Of a stretch of 64,000 nucleotides of DNA, positions 27,437 to 37,021 are shown piece by piece; positions within the stretch are counted from its first letter, which is position 1; each line of letters starts with the position of its first letter. The translations under genes and the position numbers were made by a program. Source of the stretch: Methylobacterium sp. WL1 (GTDB taxonomy: Bacteria; Pseudomonadota; Alphaproteobacteria; Rhizobiales; Beijerinckiaceae). The notes under the pieces are model-generated. The model was not told the origin of the DNA, ran no database searches, and was given only the letters and a program-made list of their open reading frames with translations. The stretch spans positions 1,302,001 through 1,366,000 of the forward strand of contig NZ_CP042823.1 in the NCBI RefSeq assembly GCF_008000895.1, written 5' to 3'.

Positions 27437-28461
27437 ATGCGCGTCTTCCACACCGCCGCCTCCGCCCGGCACGATCCCGACCAGTATTTGCGGCGGGGCA
27501 CGCCGATCCCGCATCCCGAGCAGGCCTCGCGCTACGCGATCCTGCACGAAGCGGCCCGGGACGGCGGCCACGCCCTCGCGGAGCCCGCCGATCACGGCCT
27601 CGACCCGATCCGGGCGGTGCACGATCCCGGCTACCTCGCGTTCCTGGCCGAGGCCTGGGCACGCCGGTCGGAGATCCCGGGGGTGGCCGACGAAATCCTC
27701 ACGGGCAGCTTCGCGCGCCCGCAGATGCACCGGACGCCCGCCGGCCTGCTCGGGCTCGCCGGGCTCTACACCGCCGACACCTCGACGCCGATCCGGGCCG
27801 GAACCTGGGCGGCGGTCTACGGCGCGGCGCAATGCGCCGTCGCGGCCGCCGACGCGGCCCTTGCGGTCGGCCACGCCTACGCGCTGTGCCGGCCGCCCGG
27901 CCACCATGCCTACGCGGATTCGGCCGGCGGCTTCTGCTTCCTCAACAACAGCGCGATCGCGGCGGAGCGGATGCGAGCGGCCGGGGGCGGCCCCGTGGCG
28001 ATCCTCGACATCGACGTGCACCACGGCAACGGCACGCAGGGGATTTTTTATGCCCGCGGGGACGTGCTTACCGTTTCGGTCCACGCCGACCCGTCGGACT
28101 ACTTCCCATTCTTTGCCGGATATGCCGACGAGGCCGGGCGGGGCCCGGCGCCGGCCTCAACCGCAACCTGCCGCTGCCGCCGGGCTCTGGCGACGCGCCC
28201 TGGCTCGCCGCCGTGGAGGCCGGGCTCGCGGCGATCGCGGCGTTCCGGCCGCGGGGCCTCGTGGTGGCCCTGGGCCTCGACGCCGCGGCGGACGACCCGA
28301 TCGGCGTCCTCACGGTGACCGGAGCGGGCTTCGCCGCGGCGGCGCAGCGAATCGCACGCGCCGGGCTACCCACCGCGATCGTCCAGGAGGGCGGCTACCT
28401 CTGCGCGGCCCTGCCGGAGAATCTGACGACCTTCCTGGGCGCCTTCGACGCGGCCCGCTGA
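27437..28461 (+). pseudogene. Histone deacetylase / acetylpolyamine amidohydrolase-like protein, frameshifted
   Basis: The first frame carries the deacetylase core: YALCRPPGHHAYADSAGGFC, then FLNNSAIAA, and AILDIDVHHGNGTQGIFYAR (zinc ligands Asp and His). At about 28145, in a GGGCGGGGCCC run, the frame breaks. The family sequence resumes one frame over as AGLNRNLPLPPGSGDAPWLA, VVALGLDAAADDPIG and IVQEGGYL to the stop at 28461. One inserted base explains it. Joined, it is about 341 residues, the normal length. It is related to AphA/AcuC enzymes that deacetylate small amines or lysines. The break may be a consensus error. Confidence 0.82.
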
Positions 28462-28631
28462 GCCGGGCCTCGGCGCGGCCCGGAGACTGCACGGCGTGGT
28501 GCGAATATGGCGCAGCACGACACGAATAGTGTCACCCAAGCCTCTGCACGCGCCGACGCGGCGGCGACGACCTGTATACCTGCCGGGGAGGGGGCCGCGT
28601 CGGTTGCGGTCCCACCGGGAGGGCGCGAGCG

Positions 28632-29981
28632 ATGCGTGGGGGCGATGTCCGGCTACCCGATGGGGCCAACGCACCCTGGCACGCCGGCCTGACCCGGCGG
28701 CACTGGCGCATTCTCTGGGGCAGCTATCTCGGCTGGATCTTCGACGGCTACGAGGCGGTCGCCCTGGTCTACGCGCTCCGCCCGGCCCTCGGATCGCTCC
28801 TCACCCCCGAGCAGGCCCAGGCGCCGGCCTTCTACGTGGGGGCGGCGATCGGGATTACCCTCCTGGGCTGGGGGCTCGGCGGGCTGATGGGCGGGATCGC
28901 GGCCGACTACATCGGCCGCAAGCGCATGATGATGCTGTCCATCCTCGGATACGCCCTGTTCACGGGGCTGACGGCGTTTGCCGGGAGCTTCGCTCAGCTC
29001 GCGATCCTGCGGTTCATCACCGGCCTCGCCATCGGCTCCGAATGGTCCACCGGCATCGCCCTGGTCGCCGAGACCTGGCCGAACCGGGCCCGGCCGAAGG
29101 GCTGCGGCTTCCTGCAATCGGGCTTCGGCGGCGGTGCGGTGCTCGCCGCGATCGTCTGGGCGCTGCTCGCCGCCTTCGAACCGCTCGGCCCGGAATCGTG
29201 GCGGATCATGTTCGCGCTGGGGGCACTTCCGGCTTTCGTCTGCCTGTACCTCCGGCGCGCCCTGGAGGAGTCCGAGCAGTGGATGCAGGCCCTTCGTGAG
29301 CAGCGCTGGGCCGCCACCGCCGAGGACGCCGCGAGCACGCAGCGCAGGGGACGGCGTCCGTTCTCCCTGACGGAGATCTTCCGGGAACGCGAGAGCCGCC
29401 GGCGGGTCCTGCTCGCCACCCTGATGTCGTTCGCCACGACGGTGGGCTGGTGGGCGGTCTCGTCCTGGCTGCCGGCCTACACGGAGGGGCTGGCCAAGGT
29501 CGCAGGCGAACCCGCCAACGTGTGGGGCCCGCGCATGGGCATCATCTACAATGTCGGGGCGATCACCGCCTACCTGCTCTCCGGCTTCGTGGCGGATGCG
29601 GTCGGGCGGCGCACCTTCCTCCTGATCACGTATGCCGGCTGCATCGTCACCTCGCTCGCCTGCTATCTCTGGACGGGCGGGCTGGTGCCCTTCATGGGGC
29701 TCGCGTTCCTGAACGGGTTCTTCACCCTGGGCTTCGCCTTCTCGTGGATGGCGATCTACCTGGTGGAACTGTTCACCCCGGCGGTGCGGGCGACGGCAGC
29801 CAGCGCCGTGTTCAACGGTGCGCGACTGATCGCCTGGATCTTCCCGATCATCGCCGGGCAGATCGTCACCCTGTCGGGCGGCGTGGCCGCCGCGGCCCTG
29901 ACCATGTCGAGCGTCTACGCGATCGGGCTGATCGTGCCGTGGTTCATGCCGGAGACGACCGGGAAGCCGCTCCCGGATTGA
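28632..29981 (+). CDS. MFS transporter, sugar-acid/aromatic-acid type
   Basis: This 449-residue inner-membrane protein has 12 helices. The MFS signature loop between helices 2 and 3 is DYIGRKRMMMLSI, repeated as DAVGRRTFLLI in the second half. The first helix carries GWIFDGYEAVALVYALRPAL, with the Asp typical of the metabolite:H+ symporter (AAHS/SHS) group. A long cytoplasmic loop (about 215-265) separates the halves. The substrate, probably an organic anion, cannot be read from sequence. It is 170 bp downstream of the deacetylase-like gene and could be co-transcribed. Confidence 0.85.
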   Translation: MRGGDVRLPDGANAPWHAGLTRRHWRILWGSYLGWIFDGYEAVALVYALRPALGSLLTPEQAQAPAFYVGAAIGITLLGWGLGGLMGGIAADYIGRKRMMMLSILGYALFTGLTAFAGSFAQLAILRFITGLAIGSEWSTGIALVAETWPNRARPKGCGFLQSGFGGGAVLAAIVWALLAAFEPLGPESWRIMFALGALPAFVCLYLRRALEESEQWMQALREQRWAATAEDAASTQRRGRRPFSLTEIFRERESRRRVLLATLMSFATTVGWWAVSSWLPAYTEGLAKVAGEPANVWGPRMGIIYNVGAITAYLLSGFVADAVGRRTFLLITYAGCIVTSLACYLWTGGLVPFMGLAFLNGFFTLGFAFSWMAIYLVELFTPAVRATAASAVFNGARLIAWIFPIIAGQIVTLSGGVAAAALTMSSVYAIGLIVPWFMPETTGKPLPD

Positions 29982-30092
29982 CGGCCTCGGCCTGCCCGCC
30001 GGAGAAGGGGAGGGACGTCGGCGCACCTGCCGAGACGCCCATCGCGGATGCGCCCCTCGCCCACGGCGGGCGCGGGGCGCGGATCGCCGATC

Positions 30093-30794
30093 CTACGCCT
30101 CGTCGTCCTCGCCCTGATGCCGGCCCTTGAGCTTGGCGAAGACCGAATCGGCGTCGATCCGCTCCTCACGGCCGCCATGCTCGCCGGCGTCCTCGGCTTC
30201 GGGGGCCGTCGAGACCTCGGTGGGCAGCAGCGAGGCGCCGGAATCGGCCGCGAGCGCGGCCGGGCGGTCGGCCGCCGCGCGCTGGACCTCGAAGTCGAGG
30301 TTGATCTGGGTGGTCAGGCCCAGGGTCACCGGGTCCATCGGCTGGAGCGAGCCGGAATTCCAGTGGGTGCGCTCGCGGATCTGCTGGATCGTCGACTTGG
30401 TGGTGCCGACCAGGCGGATGACCTGCGAATCCTTCAGCTCGGGGTGGTTGCGCAGCAGCCACAGGATGGCGTTGGGCCGGTCCTGGCGGCGGGACAGCGG
30501 GGTGTAGCGGGGGCCCTTGGTGGTGCGCTTCACCTCCGGCAGCTTCACCTTGGAGACGGCCGGCTTGAGCTTGTAGTGAGGCGCCTTCTGGGCCTTCTCG
30601 ATCTCGTCGCGGGTGAGCTGGCCGGTGGAGACCGGGTCGAGCCCCTTGATGCCGGCCGCGACCTCGCCGTCGGCGATGCCCTTCACCTCGAGCGGGTGCA
30701 GCTTGCAGAAGTCGGCGATCTGCTCGAAGGCCAGGGAGGTGTTCTCGACCAGCCAGACGGCGGTCGCCTTCGGCATCAGCGGACCCTGGGACAT
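30093..30794 (-). CDS. trcR: Cell-cycle transcriptional regulator TrcR (DUF1013)
   Basis: This 233-residue protein is nearly restricted to Alphaproteobacteria. It has the conserved N-terminus MPKATAVWLVENTSLAFEQI, then DFCKLHPLEVKGIADGEV. A second helix-turn-helix-like region reads AILWLLRNHPELKDSQVIRL with GTTKSTIQQIRERTHWN. The tail is acidic and ends HQGEDDEA. In Caulobacter and Sinorhizobium, TrcR binds cell-cycle promoters with RNA polymerase. The ATG at 30794 (MSQGPLMPK) is preferred over 30776; both are preceded by purine-rich sequence. Confidence 0.88.
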   Translation of the reverse strand: MSQGPLMPKATAVWLVENTSLAFEQIADFCKLHPLEVKGIADGEVAAGIKGLDPVSTGQLTRDEIEKAQKAPHYKLKPAVSKVKLPEVKRTTKGPRYTPLSRRQDRPNAILWLLRNHPELKDSQVIRLVGTTKSTIQQIRERTHWNSGSLQPMDPVTLGLTTQINLDFEVQRAAADRPAALAADSGASLLPTEVSTAPEAEDAGEHGGREERIDADSVFAKLKGRHQGEDDEA

Positions 30795-31238
30795 GTACTC
30801 TCGTGCTCCGGCCTGGCGGGACGGGGGCCGGGCACCGGGCCGCGGGCTCCGGATGCAGATCCGGAAGTCCCGTCTCACGCTGTCGAATGGGGATGAGCGA
30901 CTATAGGGCCGCCCGGGGAAGGGCGCAATCGCGAGTTCGGGACGCCGGGCGCCGATTAACCGAAGCCCGAGCCCCGGCGACAAACCGGATGTGAGCCTGA
31001 CCGACCCAGCGGCGAACGCCGCACGCGGCCCGATGCGGCCGGGAGTGCAGAGAATGGTCATCGTACTGGCATGGTCCAGAAAAGCGAATGGCGGTGGAGC
31101 TTCCGGCTCCGCCTCGCCATTCCTCTCTGGGCTTGGCTACACCTCAAGCAGGTGAATGCCAGGGATCGGCGGTAGCCGCCAATCCCGCTCCCGAACGTAA
31201 CGCGGCCCGGAGCGGGCAACAATGTCCGGGCCGACGCC
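30795..31238. other. Intergenic region with two strong hairpins
   Basis: No coding sequence is visible in these 444 bp upstream of trcR and downstream of the binding-protein gene. Two inverted repeats stand out, at 31087-31121 (arms AATGGCG and CGCCATT, with inner GGAGC/GCTCC) and at 31162-31186 (arms GGGAT-GGCGG and CCGCC-ATCCC). Confidence 0.6.
31162..31186 (-). terminator. Hairpin downstream of the NitT/TauT-type binding protein gene
   Basis: GGGAT-C-GGCGG pairs with CCGCC-A-ATCCC around a three-base loop, 53 bp after the stop at 31239. No U-tract follows, so a Rho-independent terminator is only possible. A second hairpin at 31087-31121 may do the same. Confidence 0.35.
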
Positions 31239-32294
31239 CTACTTCCCCGGCAGCCCGTGCACGATCGGGAAGAACGTGTCCTTCCAATCCTTGGGCTCGG
31301 CCTTGATGGTCTTCATCGCGTAGAAGTGCCGGGCCTGGAGCATGATCCCGTACGGGGTGGTGGAGAAGGTGGTGCCGGGCTCCTTCATGATCGCCACCAG
31401 CGTCTCGGGGGGCGTCTTGTCGTTGGTGGCGGCGACGTAGTCCTTGGCGGCCTGGAGCGGGTCCTTGGCGATCTCGGCATTCGCCTCGTCGATGGCGGCC
31501 ACGATGGCGGCGGCGAGCTTGGGGTTGCGGGTGAACCAGCCGGTCCGGGCGTAGAAGATCGCGTTGCTCACCGGCTCGCCGACCAGCTCGTAGGAGTTGA
31601 GCACCGCGTGGATCGCCGGGTCCTGGAGCTCGCGCTGCTGGAACGGCGGCAGCGAGAAGTGGCTGTTGACCTCGTTCTGCGGGCTGGCCAGCGCCGCCAC
31701 CGCGTCGGGATGGCCAAGCTGGACGGTGAGCGGATCGAGCTTGGTCGCCCCATCGGGGCCGAAAGCCTTCTTGGCGGCGATCTGGAGCAGCACCGCCTGG
31801 GACGAGACCTTCACGGAGGGCAGGGCGATCTTGTCCTTGCCGGAGAAGTCGCCGACCGTCTTCACGTCCGGGTTGCGGGTGAGCAGCAGCATCGGCGTGC
31901 TGCCGACGCCGCACAGCCCCTTCACGTCGCCGCGGGTGCGGTCGTTCAGCAGCAGCATGTTGGTGGAGCCGCTGTCGACGATGTCGATGTTGCCCGACAG
32001 CAGCGCGTCGTTGCCGGCTGCGCCGCTGGTCAGGTTCACCCACTCGACCGTGACGTCCCCGAGCCCGGCCGCCTTGGCCTGCTTCTCGATCAGCTTGTGC
32101 CGCTCGGCCAGCACCGCCGGCAGGTAGACGAAGCCGGGCTGCCGGCTGATCCGGACCTTGGCGTCGTCGGCCTGGGCCGAGACGGCGAGCGGGGCGGCGA
32201 GCGCCAGCCCGGCCAGCAGCAGGGCGACGTGGCCGCCCCGGAAGAGGTGACGGCAGAGTCCCGGAATCGTCCTCGCCCGCAACGCACGCACCAT
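31239..32294 (-). CDS. ABC transporter substrate-binding protein, NitT/TauT type
   Basis: This 351-residue exported protein begins at an ATG with GGAGG 6 bp upstream. The signal peptide spans about residues 18-42 (GGHVALLLAGLALAAPLAVS, cut near AQA-DD). The mature part shows the NMT1/SsuA-like fold: RISRQPGFVYLPAVLAERHK, then WVNLTSGAAGNDALLSGNID and DIVDSGSTNMLLLNDRT. Related proteins bind nitrate, taurine, sulfonates or pyrimidine precursors; the ligand here is unknown. No permease or ATPase gene is adjacent in this window. Confidence 0.85.
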   Translation of the reverse strand: MVRALRARTIPGLCRHLFRGGHVALLLAGLALAAPLAVSAQADDAKVRISRQPGFVYLPAVLAERHKLIEKQAKAAGLGDVTVEWVNLTSGAAGNDALLSGNIDIVDSGSTNMLLLNDRTRGDVKGLCGVGSTPMLLLTRNPDVKTVGDFSGKDKIALPSVKVSSQAVLLQIAAKKAFGPDGATKLDPLTVQLGHPDAVAALASPQNEVNSHFSLPPFQQRELQDPAIHAVLNSYELVGEPVSNAIFYARTGWFTRNPKLAAAIVAAIDEANAEIAKDPLQAAKDYVAATNDKTPPETLVAIMKEPGTTFSTTPYGIMLQARHFYAMKTIKAEPKDWKDTFFPIVHGLPGK

Positions 32295-32446
32295 GTGTGT
32301 CCTCCCTGGCCCGCCGGCTTCATGTCCGGATCCGGGCTTTATTGGCGCCGAGTGGACAGCCTCATGCCGATAAGCGCAAGGCCCGGCGCGGTCTTCACGG
32401 CGCGGTAATGGTAACGTCGCACCGTCTCTCCGCGTGAAATTTTCGT

Positions 32447-33025
32447 TCCGGAGGGGGCCGAAGGGACCGCCCGCCGCGCCGCCGCGCTCGACCGCCTGAC
32501 CCGGGCCTTCGAGGCCCAAGGGGCGACCTGAGCCGGGGCCTCGCGGCGGCGGCCACCGAGGAGATGTCGGCCTCGGTCCAGGAGATCGCCGGGCAGGTGC
32601 ACCGCACCTCGGAGGTCGTCGGACGCGCGGCCGAGACCACCCGCCAGGGGGAGGCGACCACGCGGGCGCTCGCGGACGGCACCGAGCGGATCGGCGACGT
32701 GGTCGGGCTGATTGCGTCGATCGCCAGCCAAACCAACCTGCTGGCGCTCAATGCCACCATCGAGGCGGCCCGCACCGGCGAGGCCGGGCGCGGCTTCGCG
32801 GTGGTGGCCTCGGAGGGCAGGGCGCTGGCCGGGCAGACCGCCCGGGCCACCGACGAGATCGCGACCCAGATCGCCCGGATCCAGGGCGAGACCCGTCAGG
32901 CCGTGGCGGCGGTCGGCGAGGTCGGCCAGACCATCGAGGAGATGCGCAGCATCGCGGTCGGGGTCGCGGCCGCCATGGAAGAGCAGAACGCCGCGATCCA
33001 GGAGATTGTGCGCGGGGTGGTGAGC
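32447..33025 (+). pseudogene. Methyl-accepting chemotaxis protein, truncated and frameshifted
   Basis: A short first piece ([20 protein letters not shown]) stops at 32529-32531. In the next frame the MCP signalling domain follows: [20 protein letters not shown], then the hairpin tip [20 protein letters not shown] with [17 protein letters not shown]. It continues to [17 protein letters not shown] near 33020, after which similarity ends. The ligand-binding, membrane and HAMP parts are missing. It is a gene fragment that cannot signal alone. The neighbouring regions show no partner, so a deletion probably created it. Confidence 0.75.
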
Positions 33026-33126
33026 GCCAGGAGACCGGACGATCGGGCTCCCGAAGGACTCGGCCTTTCGCGGGGCATCGGGGCGGAGACCCGACCGTTC
33101 CAGCCAGCCCCTGATCGCGGACGGGT

Positions 33127-33753
33127 TCAGGCGGACGGAAAACCCCGCACCGCGGCCCGCACCAGGGCGTCGATCATCGGGCGGACATCCGCCGCCCCGA
33201 GGGGCCCGAGGCCGCCGAGATCGGCCAGGTAGGTCATGCCGTGGACGCTCGACCAGAGCGCCCGGGCCATCACCGGAATCGCGACCTCGGCGAGCTGGCC
33301 GCCATCGCGCAGCACCCCCTCCAGGACCCCGAACAGGGCCGCGATGTCGGCCTGGACCGAGGCGGGCGCCGCCACCGTGCGCCGCTCGAAGATCGCCACC
33401 CAGGCGGGATGGTGCTCGGCCGCGAACGCCAGGTAGGCGTCGGCCAGGCACAGCAGCCGGGCTTCGGTCTCCCGGGACGGGCAGGCGGAAAGCGCCGCCG
33501 CCAGGGCGTCCCGCAGGCGCCGCATCGTGATGGCGTTGGCCTCCAGCCGCAGCAGCTCCAGGCTGTCGAACTGCGTGTAGACCGAGCCGACCGCGGTGCC
33601 GGCCCGCTCGGCGACCGCACGGGCGGTGAGTGCCCCCGGTCCGCCCGCGTCCAGGATCGCCACCGCGGCCACGATCAGCGCCTGACGATCCGCCTGGCGG
33701 TCGGTCTGCCCCTTGCGCGGGCGGCCCCTCGCTTTTTTCTGAACGTCGTTCAT
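33127..33753 (-). CDS. TetR/AcrR-family transcriptional regulator
   Basis: This 208-residue repressor has a basic N-terminal arm ([20 protein letters not shown]) and a TetR helix-turn-helix ([20 protein letters not shown] with [12 protein letters not shown]). The ligand domain from about residue 80 includes [20 protein letters not shown], as in the TetR_C_13/WHG-like group. It is divergent from the pspA-like/yiaA unit. Two identical-type palindromes (TGAACGNCGTTCA) flank the shared promoter, one overlapping its own start codon. Autorepression and control of the stress genes is therefore likely. The inducer is unknown. Confidence 0.88.
   Translation of the reverse strand: MNDVQKKARGRPRKGQTDRQADRQALIVAAVAILDAGGPGALTARAVAERAGTAVGSVYTQFDSLELLRLEANAITMRRLRDALAAALSACPSRETEARLLCLADAYLAFAAEHHPAWVAIFERRTVAAPASVQADIAALFGVLEGVLRDGGQLAEVAIPVMARALWSSVHGMTYLADLGGLGPLGAADVRPMIDALVRAAVRGFPSA
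33740..33752. promoter_or_regulatory. TetR operator-like palindrome 1
   Basis: TGAACGTCGTTCA is a perfect 6-bp inverted repeat around one base. It overlaps the first codons of the TetR gene. A twin site lies at 33797-33809. Confidence 0.65.
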
Positions 33754-33796
33754 TTAATGCCTTGCCGGGCCCGTCGGGCTGTGCTTATATCTTTCA

Positions 33797-33809
33797 TGAA
33801 CGGCGTTCA
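33797..33809. promoter_or_regulatory. TetR operator-like palindrome 2
   Basis: TGAACGGCGTTCA matches the palindrome at 33740-33752 except for the central base. It lies 49 bp before the pspA-like ATG, where a promoter should be. The longer context TTCATGAACGGCGTTCAACA extends the partial symmetry. Confidence 0.65.
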
Positions 33810-33857
33810 ACAAATTCCGGACCGGGTCCGGTGCGCCGCTCCCCGAGGTGAACCGTG

Positions 33858-34533
33858 ATGAGGACCCTCTCCCTCCTGATGCGCGGCGTGATCGCCGACA
33901 ACGCCCAGGCGATCCACGACGCAAACGCGGTGACGATCCTGCGCCAGCAGATCCGGGAGGCGGCGGGAGCCGTGGCGACGGCCCGGCGCGAACTCGCCGT
34001 CGCCATGGCCTACCACGCCGCCGAGGCCCGCGCGCTGGACGCGATCGACGCCCGGATCGAGACCCTGTCGGACGGGGCGCGCCGGGCGCTCGCCGACGGA
34101 CGCGCGGATCTCGGCAGCGAGGCGGCAATCCACATCGCCGCCCTGGTGGACGAGCGCTCCGACCGGCAAAGCCGCCGCCGCCCGCTTCGGCGCCGAGATC
34201 GAGCGGCTGAAGCGCCTGGTCGGGCAGGGCGGCGACCGGCTTCGGGACCTCGACCGCGGCCTTCAGACCGCCCGGACCACCGAGGCGCTGCGACGGGCGG
34301 GGATCCAGGGGCGCCGGGTCACGGCCTTGTCGGCGGGCGCCCTCGGTGAGGCCGAGCGGACGCTGGAGCGCCTGCGCGAGGCCCAGGCCGCCGAAGCGGA
34401 TGCCGCCGAGGCCCTGGCGGGCCTGGAGGCCGAGGCGGCGTCCGGGATCGAGGCCGCCCTCGACGCCGCCGGCTACGGCCGTCCCCGCACCGACCCGCGG
34501 ACGGTGCTCGACCGCCTCCGGGCCCAGGCCTGA
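33858..34533 (+). pseudogene. PspA/IM30-family membrane-stress protein, frameshifted
   Basis: The first frame reads MRTLSLLMRGVIADNAQAIH, then ILRQQIREAAGAVATARREL and a long helical region. Near 34170 it slips into a basic out-of-frame tail. The proper continuation one frame over is AAAARFGAEIERLKRLVGQG, RVTALSAGALGEAERTLERL and a terminus DPRTVLDRLRAQA at 34533. Joined, it is about 225 residues of coiled coil, as in PspA/IM30 proteins that protect the inner membrane. It is followed by yiaA (78 bp), with a TetR gene divergent. The shift is in a GCCGCCGCCGCC run and may be a consensus error. Confidence 0.75.
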
Positions 34534-34549
34534 TCCGTCGTTCCGTTCG

Positions 34550-34597
34550 CCACCCGAAGAACCACCCGAAGAACCACCCGAGCAACCACCCGAGCCA
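34550..34597. repeat. Tandem 12-bp repeat, four units
   Basis: CCACCCGAAGAA occurs twice, followed by CCACCCGAGCAA and CCACCCGAGCCA, between the pspA-like stop and yiaA. The copy number may vary between strains. Confidence 0.85.
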
Positions 34598-34611
34598 CAG
34601 GAGCACGACCG

Positions 34612-34887
34612 ATGATGCCGCAGATGCCCCACACCGCCGCCTGGAAGACCTTCACGCTGGTGAGCTTCACCGCCGCCGCCGCCATGCTGGCGATCGGGAT
34701 CTTCTTCCTGCCCGCCGATATCTGGATCAAGGGCTACCTCGCCATGGCGGCGCTCTTCCTCACCGGCACGACCTTCACCCTCGCCAAGACCCTGCGCGAC
34801 GAGCACGAGGCGAGCCGGCTGATCAATAAGATCGAGGACGCCGCCGCCGAGCGGGTGCTGCGCGAGGCGGTGCCGGGCCGGCTGTGA
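34612..34887 (+). CDS. YiaA/YiaB two-helix inner-membrane protein
   Basis: This 91-residue protein shows the YiaAB two-helix pattern: SFTAAAAMLAIGIFFLPADI as the first membrane segment, then IKGYLAMAALFLTGTTFTLA, followed by KTLRDEHE. The charged tail (ASRLINKIEDAAAERVLREA) is cytoplasmic. Its role is unknown, but it often sits with pspA-like stress genes in Hyphomicrobiales. Co-transcription with the upstream pspA-like gene is likely. Confidence 0.8.
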   Translation: MMPQMPHTAAWKTFTLVSFTAAAAMLAIGIFFLPADIWIKGYLAMAALFLTGTTFTLAKTLRDEHEASRLINKIEDAAAERVLREAVPGRL

Positions 34888-34906
34888 CGGCGGTCACCGC
34901 CCTGTC

Positions 34907-35872
34907 TCAGGCCGTGGCGGCCAGGAACGCCGCCACGGCGTCCGAGAATTCCGGGGTCCGCAGGTAGCCGTAGGATTTGTGCCGGTTCTCGGTGCCGTCC
35001 GGCCTGCGGTAGGCGTTGATCACCGGCACGTCCCGCACCCGCACCCCGGCGGCGTTGGGCGGGTAGGTCTCGGCGAGGTCGTCGCCCACCGTGGCGATGT
35101 CCTGGCGGTCCATCAGGTTGGTCCAGGCCGTGACCGCCTCCGGCACGCGCAGGTCGCCGTGCTCGTCCGCGAGCTTCAGCTTCAGCTCGGCGAGCCCCAG
35201 GGGCGAGCCGAGGGTGACCAGGGTGCAGCGGGGCAGGGGAGTCCCGTCCCGCTCGGCGGCCCGGAGCACGTCGTAGGCGATCAAACCACCCATCGAGTGC
35301 GCGGCGATCAGCACGTCGCGGTCGACCGCCTCGGTCAGGGCCTCGTGCAGGCGCGCGCGGGCGGCGGCCCGGAACGCCGCGTCCGCGTGATAGCCCCAGA
35401 GGTCGTCGAGGCGGTATTCCAGGATCAGGTCGTCGACCGGGGTGAACCCGGTGGCCTCCTCCAGGTACGAGAGGCCGCGATAGATCCGGTCGGTGAGCGT
35501 CGGCTCGGCCTGCTCGGGGTCCGGGGACGGGAACGGGCCGGTGCCGGGTTCGGCATCGTAGGGCTCGCGGTTGCGGTCGCCGGCCAGGGGCTGCGGGTAG
35601 CGCAGGTCCGCCCAGTACACGAAGGCGAACGGCACCTCGGGCGGCGCGGCGCCGCGATTGCGGGCGAGGCCTTCCAGGATCGCCGCGCGCCACCACGCGG
35701 CCTTCTCATCCCGGGGCGGCTTGTTGGCGAGCCCGTGGATGCCGATGAGTGTCGTCCGGCCCAGGGCCCGCCCTCCCGGATCGCGATGCGTCCGCAGCCG
35801 GGAGGTAGCGCCGAAATCCTGCGCCGGAACTGCGACGAATGCTGCGCCGGCCGTGCGGCGCGTCGAAGACAT
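34907..35872 (-). CDS. Alpha/beta-hydrolase (lipase-like) protein
   Basis: This 321-residue protein opens its fold with TTLIGIHGLANKPPRDEKAA (the His-Gly oxyanion strand). The nucleophile elbow is LIAAHSMGGLIAYDVLRAAE, an A-H-S-M-G-G variant of GXSXG. VTLGSPLGLAELKLK follows, as in lipase-class and PGAP1-like esterases. An Asp in VDDLILEYRLDD or a later one would complete the triad; I cannot fix it. No signal peptide is evident, but the N-terminal 35 residues are low-complexity and the true start is uncertain. It lies 30 bp downstream of prs and probably shares its transcript. Confidence 0.72.
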   Translation of the reverse strand: MSSTRRTAGAAFVAVPAQDFGATSRLRTHRDPGGRALGRTTLIGIHGLANKPPRDEKAAWWRAAILEGLARNRGAAPPEVPFAFVYWADLRYPQPLAGDRNREPYDAEPGTGPFPSPDPEQAEPTLTDRIYRGLSYLEEATGFTPVDDLILEYRLDDLWGYHADAAFRAAARARLHEALTEAVDRDVLIAAHSMGGLIAYDVLRAAERDGTPLPRCTLVTLGSPLGLAELKLKLADEHGDLRVPEAVTAWTNLMDRQDIATVGDDLAETYPPNAAGVRVRDVPVINAYRRPDGTENRHKSYGYLRTPEFSDAVAAFLAATA

Positions 35873-35902
35873 GCCGCGCGTCTCCGCGGAGAACCCGCGC
35901 GG

Positions 35903-36847
35903 TCAGTCGAACAGGCTCGACACGCTGGCCTCGGTGGCGGTCCGGCCGATCGCCTCGCCGAGCAGCGGCGCGATGGTCGCCACCCGGATGTTGCGGGCGA
36001 GCTTCACGGCCTGCGTCGGCTGGATCGAATCGGTGATCACCAGCTCCTTCATCCGCGAGGCGGCGATGCGCGAGACCGCGCCGCCGGAGAGCACGCCGTG
36101 CGTGATGTAGGCCGACACGTCCTTGGCGCCGGCGTTGAGCAGGGCCTCGGCGGCGTTGACCAGGGTGCCGCCGGAATCGACGATGTCGTCGACCAGGATG
36201 CAGGAGCGGCCCTCGACCTCGCCGATGATGTTCATCACCTCGGATTCGCCCGGGCGCTCCCGGCGCTTGTCGACGATGGCCAGCGGGCAGTCGATCCGCT
36301 TGGCGATGGCCCGGGCGCGCACGACGCCGCCGACATCCGGCGAGACCACCATGCGGTCGGCGCTCGGCAGCCGCTCCTTGATGTCGCGCACCATCACGGG
36401 GGCGGCGAACAGGTTGTCGGTGGGGATGTCGAAGAAGCCCTGAATCTGGCCGGCATGCAGGTCGAGGGTCAGGACGCGGTCGGCCCCGGCCTCGGTGATC
36501 AGGTTCGCCACCAGCTTGGCCGAGATCGGGGTCCGGCCCGAGGTGCGCCGGTCCTGCCGGGCGTAGCCGAAATACGGGATCACCGCCGTGATGCGCCGGG
36601 CCGATGACCGACGCGCGGCGTCGATCATGATCAGCAGCTCCATCAGGTGGTCGTTGGCCGGGAACGAAGTCGACTGGACGATGAACACGTCCTCGCCGCG
36701 CACGTTCTCCTGGAGCTCGACGAAGATCTCCATGTCGGCGAAGCGCCGGACCATGCACTTGGCCAGCGGCAATTCGAGATAGGCGGCGATCGCCTCGGCC
36801 AAGGGCCGGCTCGCGTTGCCGGCGATGATCTTGATCGAGGATTTCAT
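35903..36847 (-). CDS. prs: Ribose-phosphate pyrophosphokinase
   Basis: This 314-residue enzyme makes PRPP from ribose 5-phosphate and ATP for nucleotide, His and Trp synthesis. Class I PRPP synthetase features are all visible. [20 protein letters not shown] is near the start, [18 protein letters not shown] covers the ATP-binding flexible region, and [20 protein letters not shown] carries the metal-binding loop. [20 protein letters not shown] is the PRPP-binding loop near residue 215. Normal length. The downstream hydrolase gene follows closely. Confidence 0.96.
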   Translation of the reverse strand: MKSSIKIIAGNASRPLAEAIAAYLELPLAKCMVRRFADMEIFVELQENVRGEDVFIVQSTSFPANDHLMELLIMIDAARRSSARRITAVIPYFGYARQDRRTSGRTPISAKLVANLITEAGADRVLTLDLHAGQIQGFFDIPTDNLFAAPVMVRDIKERLPSADRMVVSPDVGGVVRARAIAKRIDCPLAIVDKRRERPGESEVMNIIGEVEGRSCILVDDIVDSGGTLVNAAEALLNAGAKDVSAYITHGVLSGGAVSRIAASRMKELVITDSIQPTQAVKLARNIRVATIAPLLGEAIGRTATEASVSSLFD

Positions 36848-37021
36848 GACGTCCGCCCAATCGCGGCCGCGCTTCGCGCCGCGCTCCGAAAACCGGCCCG
36901 CACCGGGCCGGATGGATCTGATGACGGGCGAGGCTCTTAGCAGCGGGCCGAAGGTGTCACAATGCCTTCACGGGCGCGCCGCACAGGCGGGCGCCCGGAC
37001 CGGCCGGTGCCGGAGGCCAGC

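Noticed and set aside
34550-34597. Short CRISPR-like array of four repeats
   Set aside because: The units are directly adjacent 12-mers without spacers, so this is a simple tandem repeat; no CRISPR array or cas gene is visible anywhere in the window.
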